Shown: positions 34,178 to 43,589 of the stretch, piece by piece
Layout of the letters: each line of letters begins with the position of its first letter
Numbering within the stretch: the first letter of the stretch is position 1
Source: Paraburkholderia panacisoli
GTDB taxonomy: Bacteria > Pseudomonadota > Gammaproteobacteria > Burkholderiales > Burkholderiaceae
DNA: 64,000 nucleotides
Direction of reading: 5' to 3'
NCBI RefSeq assembly: GCF_008369935.1
Contig: NZ_VTUZ01000001.1
Span: 248,001 to 312,000 of the forward strand
The notes under the pieces: generated by a model
Seen by the model: only the letters and a program-made list of their open reading frames with translations
The model's database searches: none
What the model was told of the DNA's origin: nothing
Position numbers and translations under genes: made by a program

Positions 34178-35593
34178 ATGAGTAAATCCGTGGCCGACGT
34201 CGTTCAACTCGTCAAAGACGAAGACGTCAAGTTTGTCGACTTCCGTTTCACCGACACGCGCGGCAAAGAGCAACACGTTTCGGTGCCGGTGTCGGCATTC
34301 GATGAAGACAAGTTCGAAAGCGGCCATGCGTTTGACGGTTCGTCGATTGCCGGCTGGAAGGGCATCGAAGCATCGGACATGTTGTTGGTCCCCGACGCGA
34401 ATACGGCCTTCATCGACCCGTTCTATGAAGAATCGACCCTCGTGCTGACCTGCGACGTCGTCGAACCGGCTGACGGCAAGGGCTATGAACGCGACCCGCG
34501 CTCGCTCGCGAAGCGCGCTGAAGCGTACCTGAAGAGCACGGGCCTGGGCGACACCGCCTTCTTCGGTCCGGAACCGGAATTCTTCATTTTCGACTCGGTC
34601 CAGTGGAACACGGACCAGTCGGGCTGCTTCATCAAGATCGGTTCGGAAGAAGCACCGTGGTCGTCGGCGAAGGAATTCGAAGGCGGCAACACCGGTCACC
34701 GTCCCGGCACGAAGGGCGGCTACTTCCCGGTAGCGCCGGTCGACACGTTCCAGGACATCCGTTCGGAAATGTGCCTGTTGCTCGAACAGATCGGCATCCC
34801 GGTCGAAGTACACCACCACGAAGTCGCGGGCCAGGGCCAGAACGAAATCGGCACCAAGTTCTCGACGCTGGTGCAACGCGCCGACTGGCTGCAGCAGATG
34901 AAGTACATCATCCATAACGTCGCGCACACGTACGGCAAGACGGCCACGTTCATGCCGAAGCCGGTCGTCGGCGACAACGGTTCGGGCATGCACGTCCACC
35001 AGTCGATCTGGAAGGACGGCCAGAACCTGTTCGCAGGCAATGGCTACGCAGGTCTGTCGGAATTCGCGTTGTTCTACATCGGCGGCATCATCAAGCATGC
35101 ACGCGCGCTGAACGCGATCACGAACCCGGGTACGAACTCGTACAAGCGTCTCGTGCCGCACTTCGAAGCACCGGTCAAGCTGGCTTACTCGGCTCGCAAC
35201 CGCTCGGCATCGATCCGTATTCCGCACGTGTCGAACCCGAAGGGCCGCCGTATCGAAACGCGCTTCCCGGATCCGCTGGCGAATCCGTACCTGTGCTTCT
35301 CCGCGCTGATGATGGCGGGTCTGGACGGCGTGCAGAACAAGATTCACCCGGGCGAAGCCGCCGACAAGAACCTGTACGACCTGCCGCCGGAAGAGGATGC
35401 AAAGATCCCGACCGTGTGCGCCGGCCTCGACCAGGCTCTGGACTCGCTCGACGCGGACCGCGAATTCCTGACGCGCGGCGGCGTGTTCACGGACTCGATG
35501 CTCGACGCGTACATCGAACTGAAGACGGGCGAGCTGCAACGCTATCGTCAGTCGGTGCATCCGATCGAATTCGAAATGTACTACTCGCTGTAA
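34178..35593 (+). CDS. glnA: Glutamine synthetase, type I
   Basis: A 471-residue GSI-beta enzyme of the usual length. It contains DLRFTDT-like [22 protein letters not shown], the ATP-binding loop [16 protein letters not shown] and the glutamate-binding [10 protein letters not shown]. The adenylylation site NLYDLPPEE (Tyr400) shows control by GlnE. It condenses ammonia with glutamate using ATP, the entry point for nitrogen. The start has a GGAG site (aatcaggagataggttATG). A sigma54 promoter and NtrC-like site lie upstream. A terminator separates it from ntrB, so ntrBC is probably expressed partly by read-through or from its own promoter. Confidence 0.98.
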   Translation: MSKSVADVVQLVKDEDVKFVDFRFTDTRGKEQHVSVPVSAFDEDKFESGHAFDGSSIAGWKGIEASDMLLVPDANTAFIDPFYEESTLVLTCDVVEPADGKGYERDPRSLAKRAEAYLKSTGLGDTAFFGPEPEFFIFDSVQWNTDQSGCFIKIGSEEAPWSSAKEFEGGNTGHRPGTKGGYFPVAPVDTFQDIRSEMCLLLEQIGIPVEVHHHEVAGQGQNEIGTKFSTLVQRADWLQQMKYIIHNVAHTYGKTATFMPKPVVGDNGSGMHVHQSIWKDGQNLFAGNGYAGLSEFALFYIGGIIKHARALNAITNPGTNSYKRLVPHFEAPVKLAYSARNRSASIRIPHVSNPKGRRIETRFPDPLANPYLCFSALMMAGLDGVQNKIHPGEAADKNLYDLPPEEDAKIPTVCAGLDQALDSLDADREFLTRGGVFTDSMLDAYIELKTGELQRYRQSVHPIEFEMYYSL

Positions 35594-35657
35594 GCGGCCA
35601 TGGCGCTTCGCCCTTCACCCGGCGAAGCGCTTTGCCCGACGCTCGCGATCGGTCACG

Positions 35658-35683
35658 AAGGGACGGCGGCGCCGTCCCTTTTT
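35658..35683 (+). terminator. Rho-independent terminator between glnA and ntrB
   Basis: A 10-bp perfect stem AAGGGACGGC / GCCGTCCCTT with a GGC loop and trailing Ts, 65 bp after the glnA stop. Similar placement in enteric glnA-ntrB keeps kinase levels low. Confidence 0.85.
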
Positions 35684-35783
35684 CGTTAGGCCGCGCCGAG
35701 TCATCGCGAAGTCCGGGCAGTGAGCAACACACAAAAAGCGGCACACCTGATTTTTCACCATCTCCTATCGGCCAGACTGCAAG

Positions 35784-36926
35784 ATGGTTCTCAAGAATCT
35801 GATCAAGGCAAGAAAGGGACACGAGCAGACGCTGTCGGACGATGCGCAACTCGTGAGTTCCGGTTTGCTGCCGGGCTTCGAGACGTTGCCGACCGTCGTG
35901 CTGGTGCTGGAGAAGCGAACGCTACGCGTCGCGTTCGCGAACCCGTCGGCGGAGTCGATGCTGGAATTGTCGCGCCGGCAACTGACGCAGATGACGTGGC
36001 CCGACATCTTTTCGAATGCGGACGAACTGGTCGCGACCATCACGGCGATCGCCGCGCATCGTTTTCACGCGACGCATCTGGACGCCGTGCTCGAGCGTCC
36101 GGGCCACGAACCGCTGCATGTGCATGCGATCGTCGGCTTTCTGGAGAGCGCGCAGGACTACGTGCTGCTCGAACTGTTCGAGAACGAGCGGCACTTGCGC
36201 TCCGACCGCGAGGAGCGCATCAACGACCTCACCGCGGTCAACAAGCAACTGATCCGCAATCTCGCGCACGAGATCAAGAATCCGTTAGGCGGGATTCGCG
36301 GCGCGGCGCAACTGCTCGAGTTCGAACTCGGCGAGCGTCAGCGCGACGAGTTGCGCGAATACACGCAGGTCATCATCAAGGAATCGGACCGGTTGCAAAC
36401 GCTGGTCGACCGCTTGCTCGAACCGCACCGTCATCCGCATATCGTCGGCGACGTGAATATTCACGAGGTCTGCGAACGCGTGCGCCAGGTGATTCTCGCG
36501 GAGTTTCCGCGCGGCCTCACGATCGAGCGCGATTACGACGTGAGCGTGCCGGACTTGCGCGGCGACAAGGAGCAGCTGATCCAGGCGCTCCTGAACATCG
36601 TGCGCAATGCGGCCGAAGCGTTGCGCGAACGCATTTCGCAGGGCGATGCGCGGATCGAATTGCGCACCCGCATCGCGCGCAAGATCACCGTGTCGAAACG
36701 TTTATGTAAGCTGGCACTGGACTTGCATATCGTTGACAACGGCCCAGGCATTCCCGAGGAAATCCGTGACCGCATTTTCTATCCGCTCGTGTCGGGGCGC
36801 GAGGACGGCAGCGGTCTCGGTCTGACGCTCGCGCAGACTTTCGTGCAACAGCACGATGGCCTGATCGAAGTGGAAAGCCGGCCCGGCCACACCGAGTTTC
36901 AGATTTTGCTGCCGCTCGACTGCTAA
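35784..36926 (+). CDS. ntrB: Nitrogen regulation sensor kinase/phosphatase NtrB (NR-II)
   Basis: A 380-residue soluble kinase. A PAS-type domain covers about residues 30-145. The HisKA domain carries the phosphorylated His162 in NLAHEIKNPLGGIRGAAQ. The ATPase domain has the N box (NIVRNAAEAL), the G1 box (DNGPGIPEEI) and the G2 box (DGSGLGLTLA). NtrB phosphorylates NtrC when nitrogen is scarce and dephosphorylates it when bound by PII. The ATG at 35784 lacks a strong ribosome-binding site. The gene lies 36 bp upstream of ntrC and behind the glnA terminator. Confidence 0.96.
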   Translation: MVLKNLIKARKGHEQTLSDDAQLVSSGLLPGFETLPTVVLVLEKRTLRVAFANPSAESMLELSRRQLTQMTWPDIFSNADELVATITAIAAHRFHATHLDAVLERPGHEPLHVHAIVGFLESAQDYVLLELFENERHLRSDREERINDLTAVNKQLIRNLAHEIKNPLGGIRGAAQLLEFELGERQRDELREYTQVIIKESDRLQTLVDRLLEPHRHPHIVGDVNIHEVCERVRQVILAEFPRGLTIERDYDVSVPDLRGDKEQLIQALLNIVRNAAEALRERISQGDARIELRTRIARKITVSKRLCKLALDLHIVDNGPGIPEEIRDRIFYPLVSGREDGSGLGLTLAQTFVQQHDGLIEVESRPGHTEFQILLPLDC

Positions 36927-36961
36927 CCCCAAACGCATCTCAAGACTTCTGACCGACCCAT

Positions 36962-38476
36962 ATGAAGCCGATCTGGATAGTAGACGACGATCAATCAATT
37001 CGCTGGGTGCTCGAAAAAGCGCTCGCCCGCGAAAACTTCGCGACTCGCAGCTTCGCGAACGTCCGCGAGGCTTCGGCCGCGCTCGAACACGAAAGCCCGC
37101 AGGTGCTGGTGTCCGACATCAGGATGCCGGGAGGCTCCGGCCTCGAACTGCTGCAAACCGTGCGCGACAAGGTGCCGGGCTTGCCCGTCATTATCATGAC
37201 GGCGTTCTCGGATCTGGATAGCGCGGTCGCCGCCTTTCAGGGCGGGGCGTTCGAGTATCTCGCCAAACCGTTCGACGTCGACAAGGCGGTCGAACTGATC
37301 CGCCGCGCGGTGGACGAAAGCATGCGCGGTGAGCAGACGTGGGACGACCGCGTTGCCGAAGCCCCCGAAATGCTCGGCCAGGCGCCGGCGATGCAGGACA
37401 TGTTTCGCGCGATCGGCCGCCTGTCGCATTCGGCGGCCACCGTGCTCATTACCGGCGAATCAGGCACCGGGAAGGAACTGGTCGCGCGTGCGTTGCACCG
37501 ACATAGCCCACGCGCGAACGGTCCTTTCATTGCACTGAACACTGCCGCGATTCCGAAAGATCTGTTGGAATCCGAACTATTCGGCCATGAGCGCGGCGCG
37601 TTCACCGGCGCGCAGGCGATGCGCCAAGGCCGTTTCGAGCAGGCCGAGAACGGCACGCTGTTTCTCGACGAAATCGGCGACATGCCGTTCGATCTGCAGA
37701 CCCGGCTTTTGCGGGTGCTGTCGGACGGGCAGTTCTATCGCGTCGGCGGTCACAATCCGCTGCGCGCGAATGTGCGCGTGATCGCGGCGACGCACCAGAA
37801 TCTCGAATCGCGTGTTCGTCAGGGGCTGTTTCGCGAGGACTTGTATCACCGGTTGAACGTCATCCGCTTGCGCTTGCCGGCGTTGCGCGAACGCAGCGAA
37901 GACATTCCGCTGCTCACGCGGCACTTCCTGCAAAAGAGCGCGCGCGATCTCGGCGTCGAGCCCAAGCGCGTGTCCGAAGAGGCGCTCGCGTATCTCGCGT
38001 CGCTGCCGTTTCCGGGCAACGTGCGTCAGCTGGAGAACCTGGCCAACTGGCTCACCGTGATGGCGCCCGCGCAGACCATCGAGAGCAAGGACTTGCCGCC
38101 GGACCTCGTTCCCGCGCAAGCCGGTGTCAACGATCTCGCGAGCGGCGGTGCGGTAGCCGGCACGGGTGACGAGGGCTTCGGCGGGGTTGCGCCGGGCAAC
38201 GCCGCGAATGCCGCGGTTCATCCGGCCGGCGCTGCGAGCATGGCAGTCGCGACGGCGGTCAGCGCGTGGGAGGGCGGTCTGCGCACCGAAGTGGCGCGGA
38301 TGCTGCGCGAAAACGCGGCAGACGTGATGGACGAACTCGCACGCCGTTTCGAAGCGGCGGTGATTCGCGAGGCGCTCGACTTCACGCGCGGGCGCAAGGT
38401 CGAAGCGGCCGAGCGTCTGGGCATCGGCCGCAATACGATTACACGCAAGATCCAGGAGCTCAATCTCGAGCCCTGA
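36962..38476 (+). CDS. ntrC: Nitrogen regulation response regulator NtrC (NR-I)
   Basis: A 504-residue sigma54 activator. The receiver domain has the acidic pocket VDDD and phospho-acceptor Asp52 (VSDIRMPG). The AAA+ domain carries Walker A GESGTGKELVARAL, the sigma54-contact loop ERGAFTGAQ and FLDEIGDMP. A variable Ala/Gly linker leads to the Fis-type HTH at the C-terminus (AAERLGIGRNTITRKIQEL). It activates glnA and other nitrogen genes from sites such as the one at 33915. The linker is longer than in enterics, which accounts for the extra length. Confidence 0.97.
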   Translation: MKPIWIVDDDQSIRWVLEKALARENFATRSFANVREASAALEHESPQVLVSDIRMPGGSGLELLQTVRDKVPGLPVIIMTAFSDLDSAVAAFQGGAFEYLAKPFDVDKAVELIRRAVDESMRGEQTWDDRVAEAPEMLGQAPAMQDMFRAIGRLSHSAATVLITGESGTGKELVARALHRHSPRANGPFIALNTAAIPKDLLESELFGHERGAFTGAQAMRQGRFEQAENGTLFLDEIGDMPFDLQTRLLRVLSDGQFYRVGGHNPLRANVRVIAATHQNLESRVRQGLFREDLYHRLNVIRLRLPALRERSEDIPLLTRHFLQKSARDLGVEPKRVSEEALAYLASLPFPGNVRQLENLANWLTVMAPAQTIESKDLPPDLVPAQAGVNDLASGGAVAGTGDEGFGGVAPGNAANAAVHPAGAASMAVATAVSAWEGGLRTEVARMLRENAADVMDELARRFEAAVIREALDFTRGRKVEAAERLGIGRNTITRKIQELNLEP

Positions 38477-38603
38477 TTGCCGTGTCGATGCAGGCCGGGG
38501 CGGCGCGTATGCGGCCTCGGCCTGTGGTCCGTTGCCGGTTGGTTGAACGGGCCTCGGGCGCCCACAAGGCATAATCAACGCTGTTTCCATTCGACAGCCG
38601 ACG

Positions 38604-40730
38604 ATGCCCGCTTCTCCCGCTCCTTTCTCCTGGCCGCTTTCCCCCGATCCTTTTCTTGCGCTCGAAACGCTCGACGCCCCCGACGCGCTCGCGTGGGTCG
38701 AGCGGCAGAACGCGCGTACGCGTGCAGCGTGGTGCAGCGGCGCGTCGTTCGAGACGCTCCGGCAGCGGCTCGCCGACGCGTATCTGCCGCGCGAGCGTCC
38801 GGTGATTCCCGATCGCTGGATGGATTGGGCCTACGATCTGTGGCAGGACGAACGTAATCCGAAAGGCCTCTGGCGGCGCACGACATGGGCGGCATGGCGC
38901 AGCGGCGCGCCGGTCTGGCAGAACCTGCTCGATTTCGACGCGCTCGGCGCGGCCGAAGGCACGCCGTGGGTATGTGTCGAACTCGACATTCTTTATCCGG
39001 AAGGCGATCGCGCGCTGATCACGATGTCGCCGGGCGGCTCGGATGCGCAGGTGGTGCGCGAGTTCGACATCGACGCGCAACGGTTCGTCGACGACGGCTT
39101 CGTGATCGCGAAGGCGGGCAAGCACACGGCGTCGTGGATTGATCGGGACACGCTTTACGTCGGCTGGGACAATGGCCGTAAGTCGCTGACGCGCTCCGGA
39201 TATCCGCGCGAGGTGCGGCGCTGGACGCGCGGTACGGCGCTGGCCGACGCGCCGGTGGTGTTCCGGGGCGCGTTCGGCGATATCGGCGTGGAAGCGCATT
39301 ACGATCCGGTCGAGCGGCGGCATACGGTGGTGAGCAGTGTCGATTTCTTCGACTCGCACACGTACTACCTCGATAGCGCCGAAGGCACAGTCGATGCATG
39401 GCGCCAGTACGACGTGCCGGCGCACGTCGCGGTGGGCGGCTGGCAAGGCTGGCTGCTGCTCGAACCGCGTCTCGACTGGCACTGCGACAGCGTGCGCTAT
39501 CCCGGCGGCGCATTGCTGGCGATCCGCGAAGCCGCGTTTTTCCGAGGTGAGCGCGAGGTGGTGCCGCTCTTCACGCCGACGCCGCTGACCTCGGCCTGCG
39601 AGTGGACGCATACGCGCAATCACCTGATCGTGTCGTACCTCGACGACGTGCGTAGCAAGACCTTGCTGTGGACGCCGTCGCAAGGCGCGGATCAGGCGTG
39701 GCATTGGCAGCAGCGTGCGTTTCCGTCGCATGACGACGCGCAAGCCGACGTGTCGCCCGTCGAGCCGACGCTGAACGACGAAGTGTTCGTCGATACGGAT
39801 GACTATCTGGAGCCGCCTGCCTACTGGCTCGCCGACCTCGCGCGCGCAGATCTGAGCGAGTGGGAGTTGATCGACCGCTGGCCGACCCAGTTCGACGCGA
39901 CGCGCTTTGCCGTCACGCGCGGACATGCGGTGTCGGCGGATGGCACGCAGGTGCCGTACACGGTGATTGCGCCGCGGCGGGCCCCGCAGTCGTCCACGCA
40001 GGCGCACGCTGCTGGTCCTTGCTTACTCGGCGGCTATGGCGGCTTCGCGATCCCGTTGCTGCCGAGTTATCTGACGGGGCAGGGCATCGGCTGGCTCGAA
40101 CGTGGCGGCGTGTATGTGGTCGCGCATATTCGCGGCGGCGGCGAATTCGGCACGCGGTGGCACACGGCGGCACAGGGCGAGCATCGCCAGAGGGCCTTCG
40201 ACGACTTCATCGCGGTAGCCGAAGCGCTCGTCAGTAGCGGCGTGACGAGCGCCGCGCAGCTCGGCATCCAGGGTGGCAGCAACGGTGGTTTGCTGGTGGC
40301 GGCCTGCATGGTGCAACGTCCTGAGTTGTTCGGCGCCGTGGTGTGCGAGGTGCCCTTGCTCGATATGAGTCGCTATCACCTGTTGCACGCGGGTGCGTCA
40401 TGGATCGACGAATATGGCGACCCTGACGAACCCGCCGACGCGCGCTCGCTCGCCGCTTACTCGCCGTATCACTGCGTGTCGGCGGGCGTTGCATATCCGC
40501 CCGTGCTGTTCACCACTTCGACTGCCGACGACCGCGTGCATCCCGGCCACGCGCGCAAGATGGCCGCGCGCATGCAGGCGCTGGGCGCGCAACAGGTCTG
40601 GTATCGGGAGAACACGGAAGGCGGGCACGGCGGCTCCGATGAACTGGAGCAGGCCGAGCATGATGCGATGGTGTTCGAGTTCTTGTGGAGCGTGTTGGGC
40701 GGCACTACGCCTGTCGATGCAACGGCGTGA
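38604..40730 (+). CDS. Prolyl oligopeptidase-family (S9) serine peptidase
   Basis: A 708-residue protein of typical POP length. Residues about 1-420 form the beta-propeller lid, and the C-terminal alpha/beta-hydrolase domain carries the triad. Ser559 sits in GGSNGGLLVA, Asp643 in TADDRVHPG and His675 in EGGHGGSDE. IRGGGEFGTRWH is the conserved family loop. No signal peptide is seen, so it is probably cytoplasmic and cuts short peptides after proline or a related residue. It follows ntrC by 127 bp and is likely transcribed separately. Confidence 0.92.
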   Translation: MPASPAPFSWPLSPDPFLALETLDAPDALAWVERQNARTRAAWCSGASFETLRQRLADAYLPRERPVIPDRWMDWAYDLWQDERNPKGLWRRTTWAAWRSGAPVWQNLLDFDALGAAEGTPWVCVELDILYPEGDRALITMSPGGSDAQVVREFDIDAQRFVDDGFVIAKAGKHTASWIDRDTLYVGWDNGRKSLTRSGYPREVRRWTRGTALADAPVVFRGAFGDIGVEAHYDPVERRHTVVSSVDFFDSHTYYLDSAEGTVDAWRQYDVPAHVAVGGWQGWLLLEPRLDWHCDSVRYPGGALLAIREAAFFRGEREVVPLFTPTPLTSACEWTHTRNHLIVSYLDDVRSKTLLWTPSQGADQAWHWQQRAFPSHDDAQADVSPVEPTLNDEVFVDTDDYLEPPAYWLADLARADLSEWELIDRWPTQFDATRFAVTRGHAVSADGTQVPYTVIAPRRAPQSSTQAHAAGPCLLGGYGGFAIPLLPSYLTGQGIGWLERGGVYVVAHIRGGGEFGTRWHTAAQGEHRQRAFDDFIAVAEALVSSGVTSAAQLGIQGGSNGGLLVAACMVQRPELFGAVVCEVPLLDMSRYHLLHAGASWIDEYGDPDEPADARSLAAYSPYHCVSAGVAYPPVLFTTSTADDRVHPGHARKMAARMQALGAQQVWYRENTEGGHGGSDELEQAEHDAMVFEFLWSVLGGTTPVDATA

Positions 40731-40797
40731 GCCCACGCATCCGTACGCGCATGCGGTGCGACACGTAGGCCACGCCTCGCACCGTTGAATCGAAGAC

Positions 40798-41574
40798 TCA
40801 GCCGAGTTGTGCGACCACCGGCGCGTGGTCCGATGGCTGGTCCCATTTGCGCGGCACCTTGTCGATATCGCAGGACGAACACACGTCGGCCAGCGCTTTC
40901 GACAGCAGAATGTGGTCGATGCGCAGACCCGCATTGCGGCGGAACGCCATCATCCGGTAGTCCCACCACGAGTAGATCTTGTCCTGCTGCTCGAACTGGC
41001 GGAACGCATCGAGAAGGCCGAGTCCGATCAGCTGCACGAACGCGGCGCGTTCTTCGGGCGACACCAGGTTCTGGCCTTCCCACGCTTTCGGGTCGTGCAC
41101 GTCGCGATCTTCCGGCGCGATGTTGTAGTCGCCGAGCAGCGCGAGCTTCGGATGCAGCGCCATCTCGCTCGCAATCCAGTCGTGCAGCGCGGCGAGCCAG
41201 CGCAGCTTGTACGCGAACTTCTCGGTGCCCGGCGCCTGGCCGTTCGGGAAGTACGCGCAGATGATGCGCACACCTTCGATGGTTGCCGCGATCACGCGCT
41301 GCTGCGGATCTTCGAAACCCGGAATGTTGCGCACGATGTTGCTTTCGTCGACGTTCAGGCCGTCGCGCACGAGAATGCCGACGCCGTTATAGGTTTTCTG
41401 ACCGGCATACCAGCTGCGGTAGCCTTTCTCCGCGAGTTCGACGTGCGGAAATTTTTCGTCGGGCAGCTTCAGTTCCTGCAGACACAGTACGTCGGCGCGG
41501 CTCGTTTCGAGCCAGTCGATCACGTGTTGCTGGCGGACTTTAAGGGAATTGACGTTCCACGTCGCGATTTTCAT
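40798..41574 (-). CDS. xthA: Exodeoxyribonuclease III
   Basis: A 258-residue AP endonuclease/3'-exonuclease of the EEP family. MKIATWNVNSLKVRQ, LCLQELKLPD (metal-binding Glu), the GDYNIAPEDRDVHDP loop with catalytic Asp/Asn, and the C-terminal RIDHILLS and SDHAPVVAQL (catalytic Asp-His) are all present. It repairs abasic sites and 3'-blocked ends. The length is close to E. coli XthA (268). It is convergent with the S9 peptidase gene, with 67 bp between the two stops. Confidence 0.96.
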   Translation of the reverse strand: MKIATWNVNSLKVRQQHVIDWLETSRADVLCLQELKLPDEKFPHVELAEKGYRSWYAGQKTYNGVGILVRDGLNVDESNIVRNIPGFEDPQQRVIAATIEGVRIICAYFPNGQAPGTEKFAYKLRWLAALHDWIASEMALHPKLALLGDYNIAPEDRDVHDPKAWEGQNLVSPEERAAFVQLIGLGLLDAFRQFEQQDKIYSWWDYRMMAFRRNAGLRIDHILLSKALADVCSSCDIDKVPRKWDQPSDHAPVVAQLG

Positions 41575-41865
41575 GACATTCTCACAGTCTTGCTGGGCAA
41601 GGATTCATGGGGGCGCGCCCTGGCGTTTCGATCGGGCGCCCCGGCTTGCCGCGCGTCTTCGGGGCGACCAGCAGTCGACCCCCGGCGCGGGTGCTGGCGC
41701 GGTCGATGCGCGGGCAGTTTCGATAGCCTCGCATCTTATCGCGCGGGAGCGGGGGCTGTGAAATTGCGTCCGTGGTTGGGAGAAAATAAAAGCGTGATCT
41801 GCCGATGCCGCAGCGTATAGTGGGATCACATACACATTCGCATGCCTGCGAGTTGGAGAGTCATC

Positions 41866-42153
41866 ATGGCCGAACTTTACCCATCCGTTTATAAGGACTT
41901 CGAAGTGCATCCGCTAGTGTTTTCGCGGACGTTCGACAAATTCGACGGTCATAAGCGTTCTGCCGAAGGCTACGATGTCGCGGTGCGTGTGTGCCGTCCG
42001 GGTGCGATCAGCGGTTCGAAGGCGAGCCGCGTGTTTCGTCTGCCGCTACACGCCACGATCTCCGATTTCGGTGTGGCGAAACGCAGCGCGAGCCAGTACG
42101 GCGCGGATATTATCGACGGCAAGGTGGAAGGGGCGACGGTCGAGGATCTTTGA
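41866..42153 (+). CDS. Conserved-looking small protein of unknown function
   Basis: A 95-residue protein starting MAELYPSVYKDFEVHPLVFS at an ATG with GGAGAG 7 bases upstream. An ATG at 41842 would add 8 residues without a site. It has mixed alpha/beta character (YDVAVRVCRPGA, SRVFRLPLHATIS, FGVAKRSASQYGADIIDG), no membrane segment and no known motif. Its codon use matches neighbouring genes. It lies 91 bp ahead of tRNA-fMet but is not part of that transcript, since the tRNA has its own promoter. I do not recognise a family. Confidence 0.75.
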   Translation: MAELYPSVYKDFEVHPLVFSRTFDKFDGHKRSAEGYDVAVRVCRPGAISGSKASRVFRLPLHATISDFGVAKRSASQYGADIIDGKVEGATVEDL

Positions 42154-42202
42154 TGCGCGCGTCGGTACGCATCGTCGATTGAGAAATAGTTCGCGCAATG
42201 GT

Positions 42203-42231
42203 TTGACGTTTTGCTTACGTCCCGATATAAT
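42203..42231 (+). promoter_or_regulatory. Sigma70 promoter of the tRNA-fMet gene
   Basis: -35 TTGACG (42203-42208), a 17-bp spacer and -10 TATAAT (42226-42231), with the mature tRNA starting 14 bp later. A near-consensus strong promoter. Confidence 0.85.
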
Positions 42232-42244
42232 CTTTTTTCTCTGA

Positions 42245-42321
<77 letters not shown>

Positions 42322-42333
42322 AGCATTACGTAG

Positions 42334-42368
42334 AAAGCCTTGATTTCGAGCCGAAATCAAGGCTTTTT
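42334..42368 (+). terminator. Rho-independent terminator after tRNA-fMet
   Basis: A 15-bp perfect stem AAAGCCTTGATTTCG / CGAAATCAAGGCTTT with a three-base loop and further Ts, 12 bp past the tRNA. Confidence 0.9.
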
Positions 42369-42594
42369 GCTTTTCAGGGTCGCTCTGATCGGAGCCAGGC
42401 TGCACGTTCATACAACGCCGCATTTAGACGCCAGGATGTGTGCGCAGCCTTAAAAACAAATAAATTTCTCCATGCAGCGATGAAGCACGGCGCGTTCGTC
42501 TTTTCCAACCGCGGCACTTGATGGATGCCACCCGCGATGTTGACCTTCCACTCGTCAACGAAGTTGCGATTCACACCTGATCGACCGTCATGTA
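42369..42594. other. Spacer beyond the tRNA; no supported gene
   Basis: This stretch is part of a 314-bp gap. An 80-codon open frame on the minus strand (42374-42616) overlaps a terminator stem, has mixed codon use and has no ribosome-binding site. The lower GC content could mark an old insertion next to the tRNA, but no integrase or attachment repeat is visible. Confidence 0.4.
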
Positions 42595-42625
42595 AAAGCC
42601 CGCAGGCGCGAGCCATGCGGGCTTT
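42595..42625 (-). terminator. Rho-independent terminator after the racemase gene
   Basis: A 10-bp perfect stem AAAGCCCGCA / TGCGGGCTTT, with a T-run on the minus strand, 58 bp past the racemase stop. Confidence 0.8.
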
Positions 42626-42682
42626 GTAGCTTCTGACCCGGTGTTCGCATTGCGCGTGCGATCAACCGCACGCACATCTGCG

Positions 42683-43381
42683 TCACTGCGCCCCGATCGC
42701 CCACTCGACCGCCGCTTGCGCATGCAACGCGGTCGTATCGAACACCGGCAGCACCGAATCTTCCGGCTTGATCAGCAGCGTGATTTCGGTGCAGCCGAGA
42801 ATCACCGCTTGCGCACCACGCGCGGCCAGCGCTTCGATCACGCGCCGATACACTGCACGCGACGCATCGATCACGTTGCCGTGACACAGCTCGTCGTAAA
42901 TGATGCGGTGCACGTCCGCGCGTCCGGCTTCATCGGGGACCAGCGTCTCCAGGCCATAGCGCTCACGCAAACGTCCTGTATAAAACGTCTGCTCCATCGT
43001 ATAGCGCGTGCCGAGCAAGCCGACCCGCTCGATACCCGCTGCCCGCAGCGCCTCGCCGGTCGGATCGGCGATATGCAGGAACGGCACCTTGATCGCCTGC
43101 TCGATCGACTCGTACACGCGATGCATCGTGTTGGTCGCAAGCATCACCAGATCGGCGCCGCCGCGTTCGAGCTGAAGCGCGGCATCCGCCATCTGCTGAC
43201 CGAGCGCGGCCCAGTCGCCCGCGCGCTGGTTCGCCTCGATCGGCGCGAAGTCGACCGTGAGCATCAGACTGCGCGCGTTGTGATGACCACCGAGGCGTGC
43301 CTTCGCATGCCGGTTGAGGAGTTTGTAATACTCGGTGGACGACTCCCAGCTCATCCCGCCGATTACGCCGATCGTTTTCAT
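42683..43381 (-). CDS. Aspartate/glutamate racemase family protein
   Basis: A 232-residue cofactor-independent racemase. MKTIGVIGGMSWESSTEYYK is the family start. The two catalytic cysteine positions should lie in MLATNTMHRV and ILGCTEITLL. The second Cys is present, but the first position is Thr (ATNT) instead of Cys. Related YgeA-type and RacD-like proteins vary at this site, and loss of one Cys usually changes racemase activity. The ATG at 43381 has GGAG 7 bases upstream; a longer reading lacks one. The gene is divergent from the cytosine deaminase-like gene. Confidence 0.85.
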   Translation of the reverse strand: MKTIGVIGGMSWESSTEYYKLLNRHAKARLGGHHNARSLMLTVDFAPIEANQRAGDWAALGQQMADAALQLERGGADLVMLATNTMHRVYESIEQAIKVPFLHIADPTGEALRAAGIERVGLLGTRYTMEQTFYTGRLRERYGLETLVPDEAGRADVHRIIYDELCHGNVIDASRAVYRRVIEALAARGAQAVILGCTEITLLIKPEDSVLPVFDTTALHAQAAVEWAIGAQ

Positions 43382-43589
43382 CTGCCCGCTCCATGTACGG
43401 ATGACGGCATCCGGACCACCCGGCACCACCGCTCTGAAGGCCGAGTATAGGCGCGCAGCGGCGCGCGCCGCCGGTACGGATTGCGCGCCGCGCGCCGGTA
43501 CGGGCATCGCGAGAAAACCCCGCACGAGCTTTCTGGCGCCGATAGAATCGTACGCATCCAAAGCGGGAAGCGGTCAAAGGGAGCGATAC

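Noticed and set aside
42374..42616. An 80-codon minus-strand frame near the tRNA
   Set aside because: It begins inside the racemase terminator, has no ribosome-binding site and its codon use is mixed.
42369..42682. Genomic island or attachment site beside tRNA-fMet
   Set aside because: The tRNA has its own terminator and there is no integrase, duplicated tRNA end or foreign gene block next to it.
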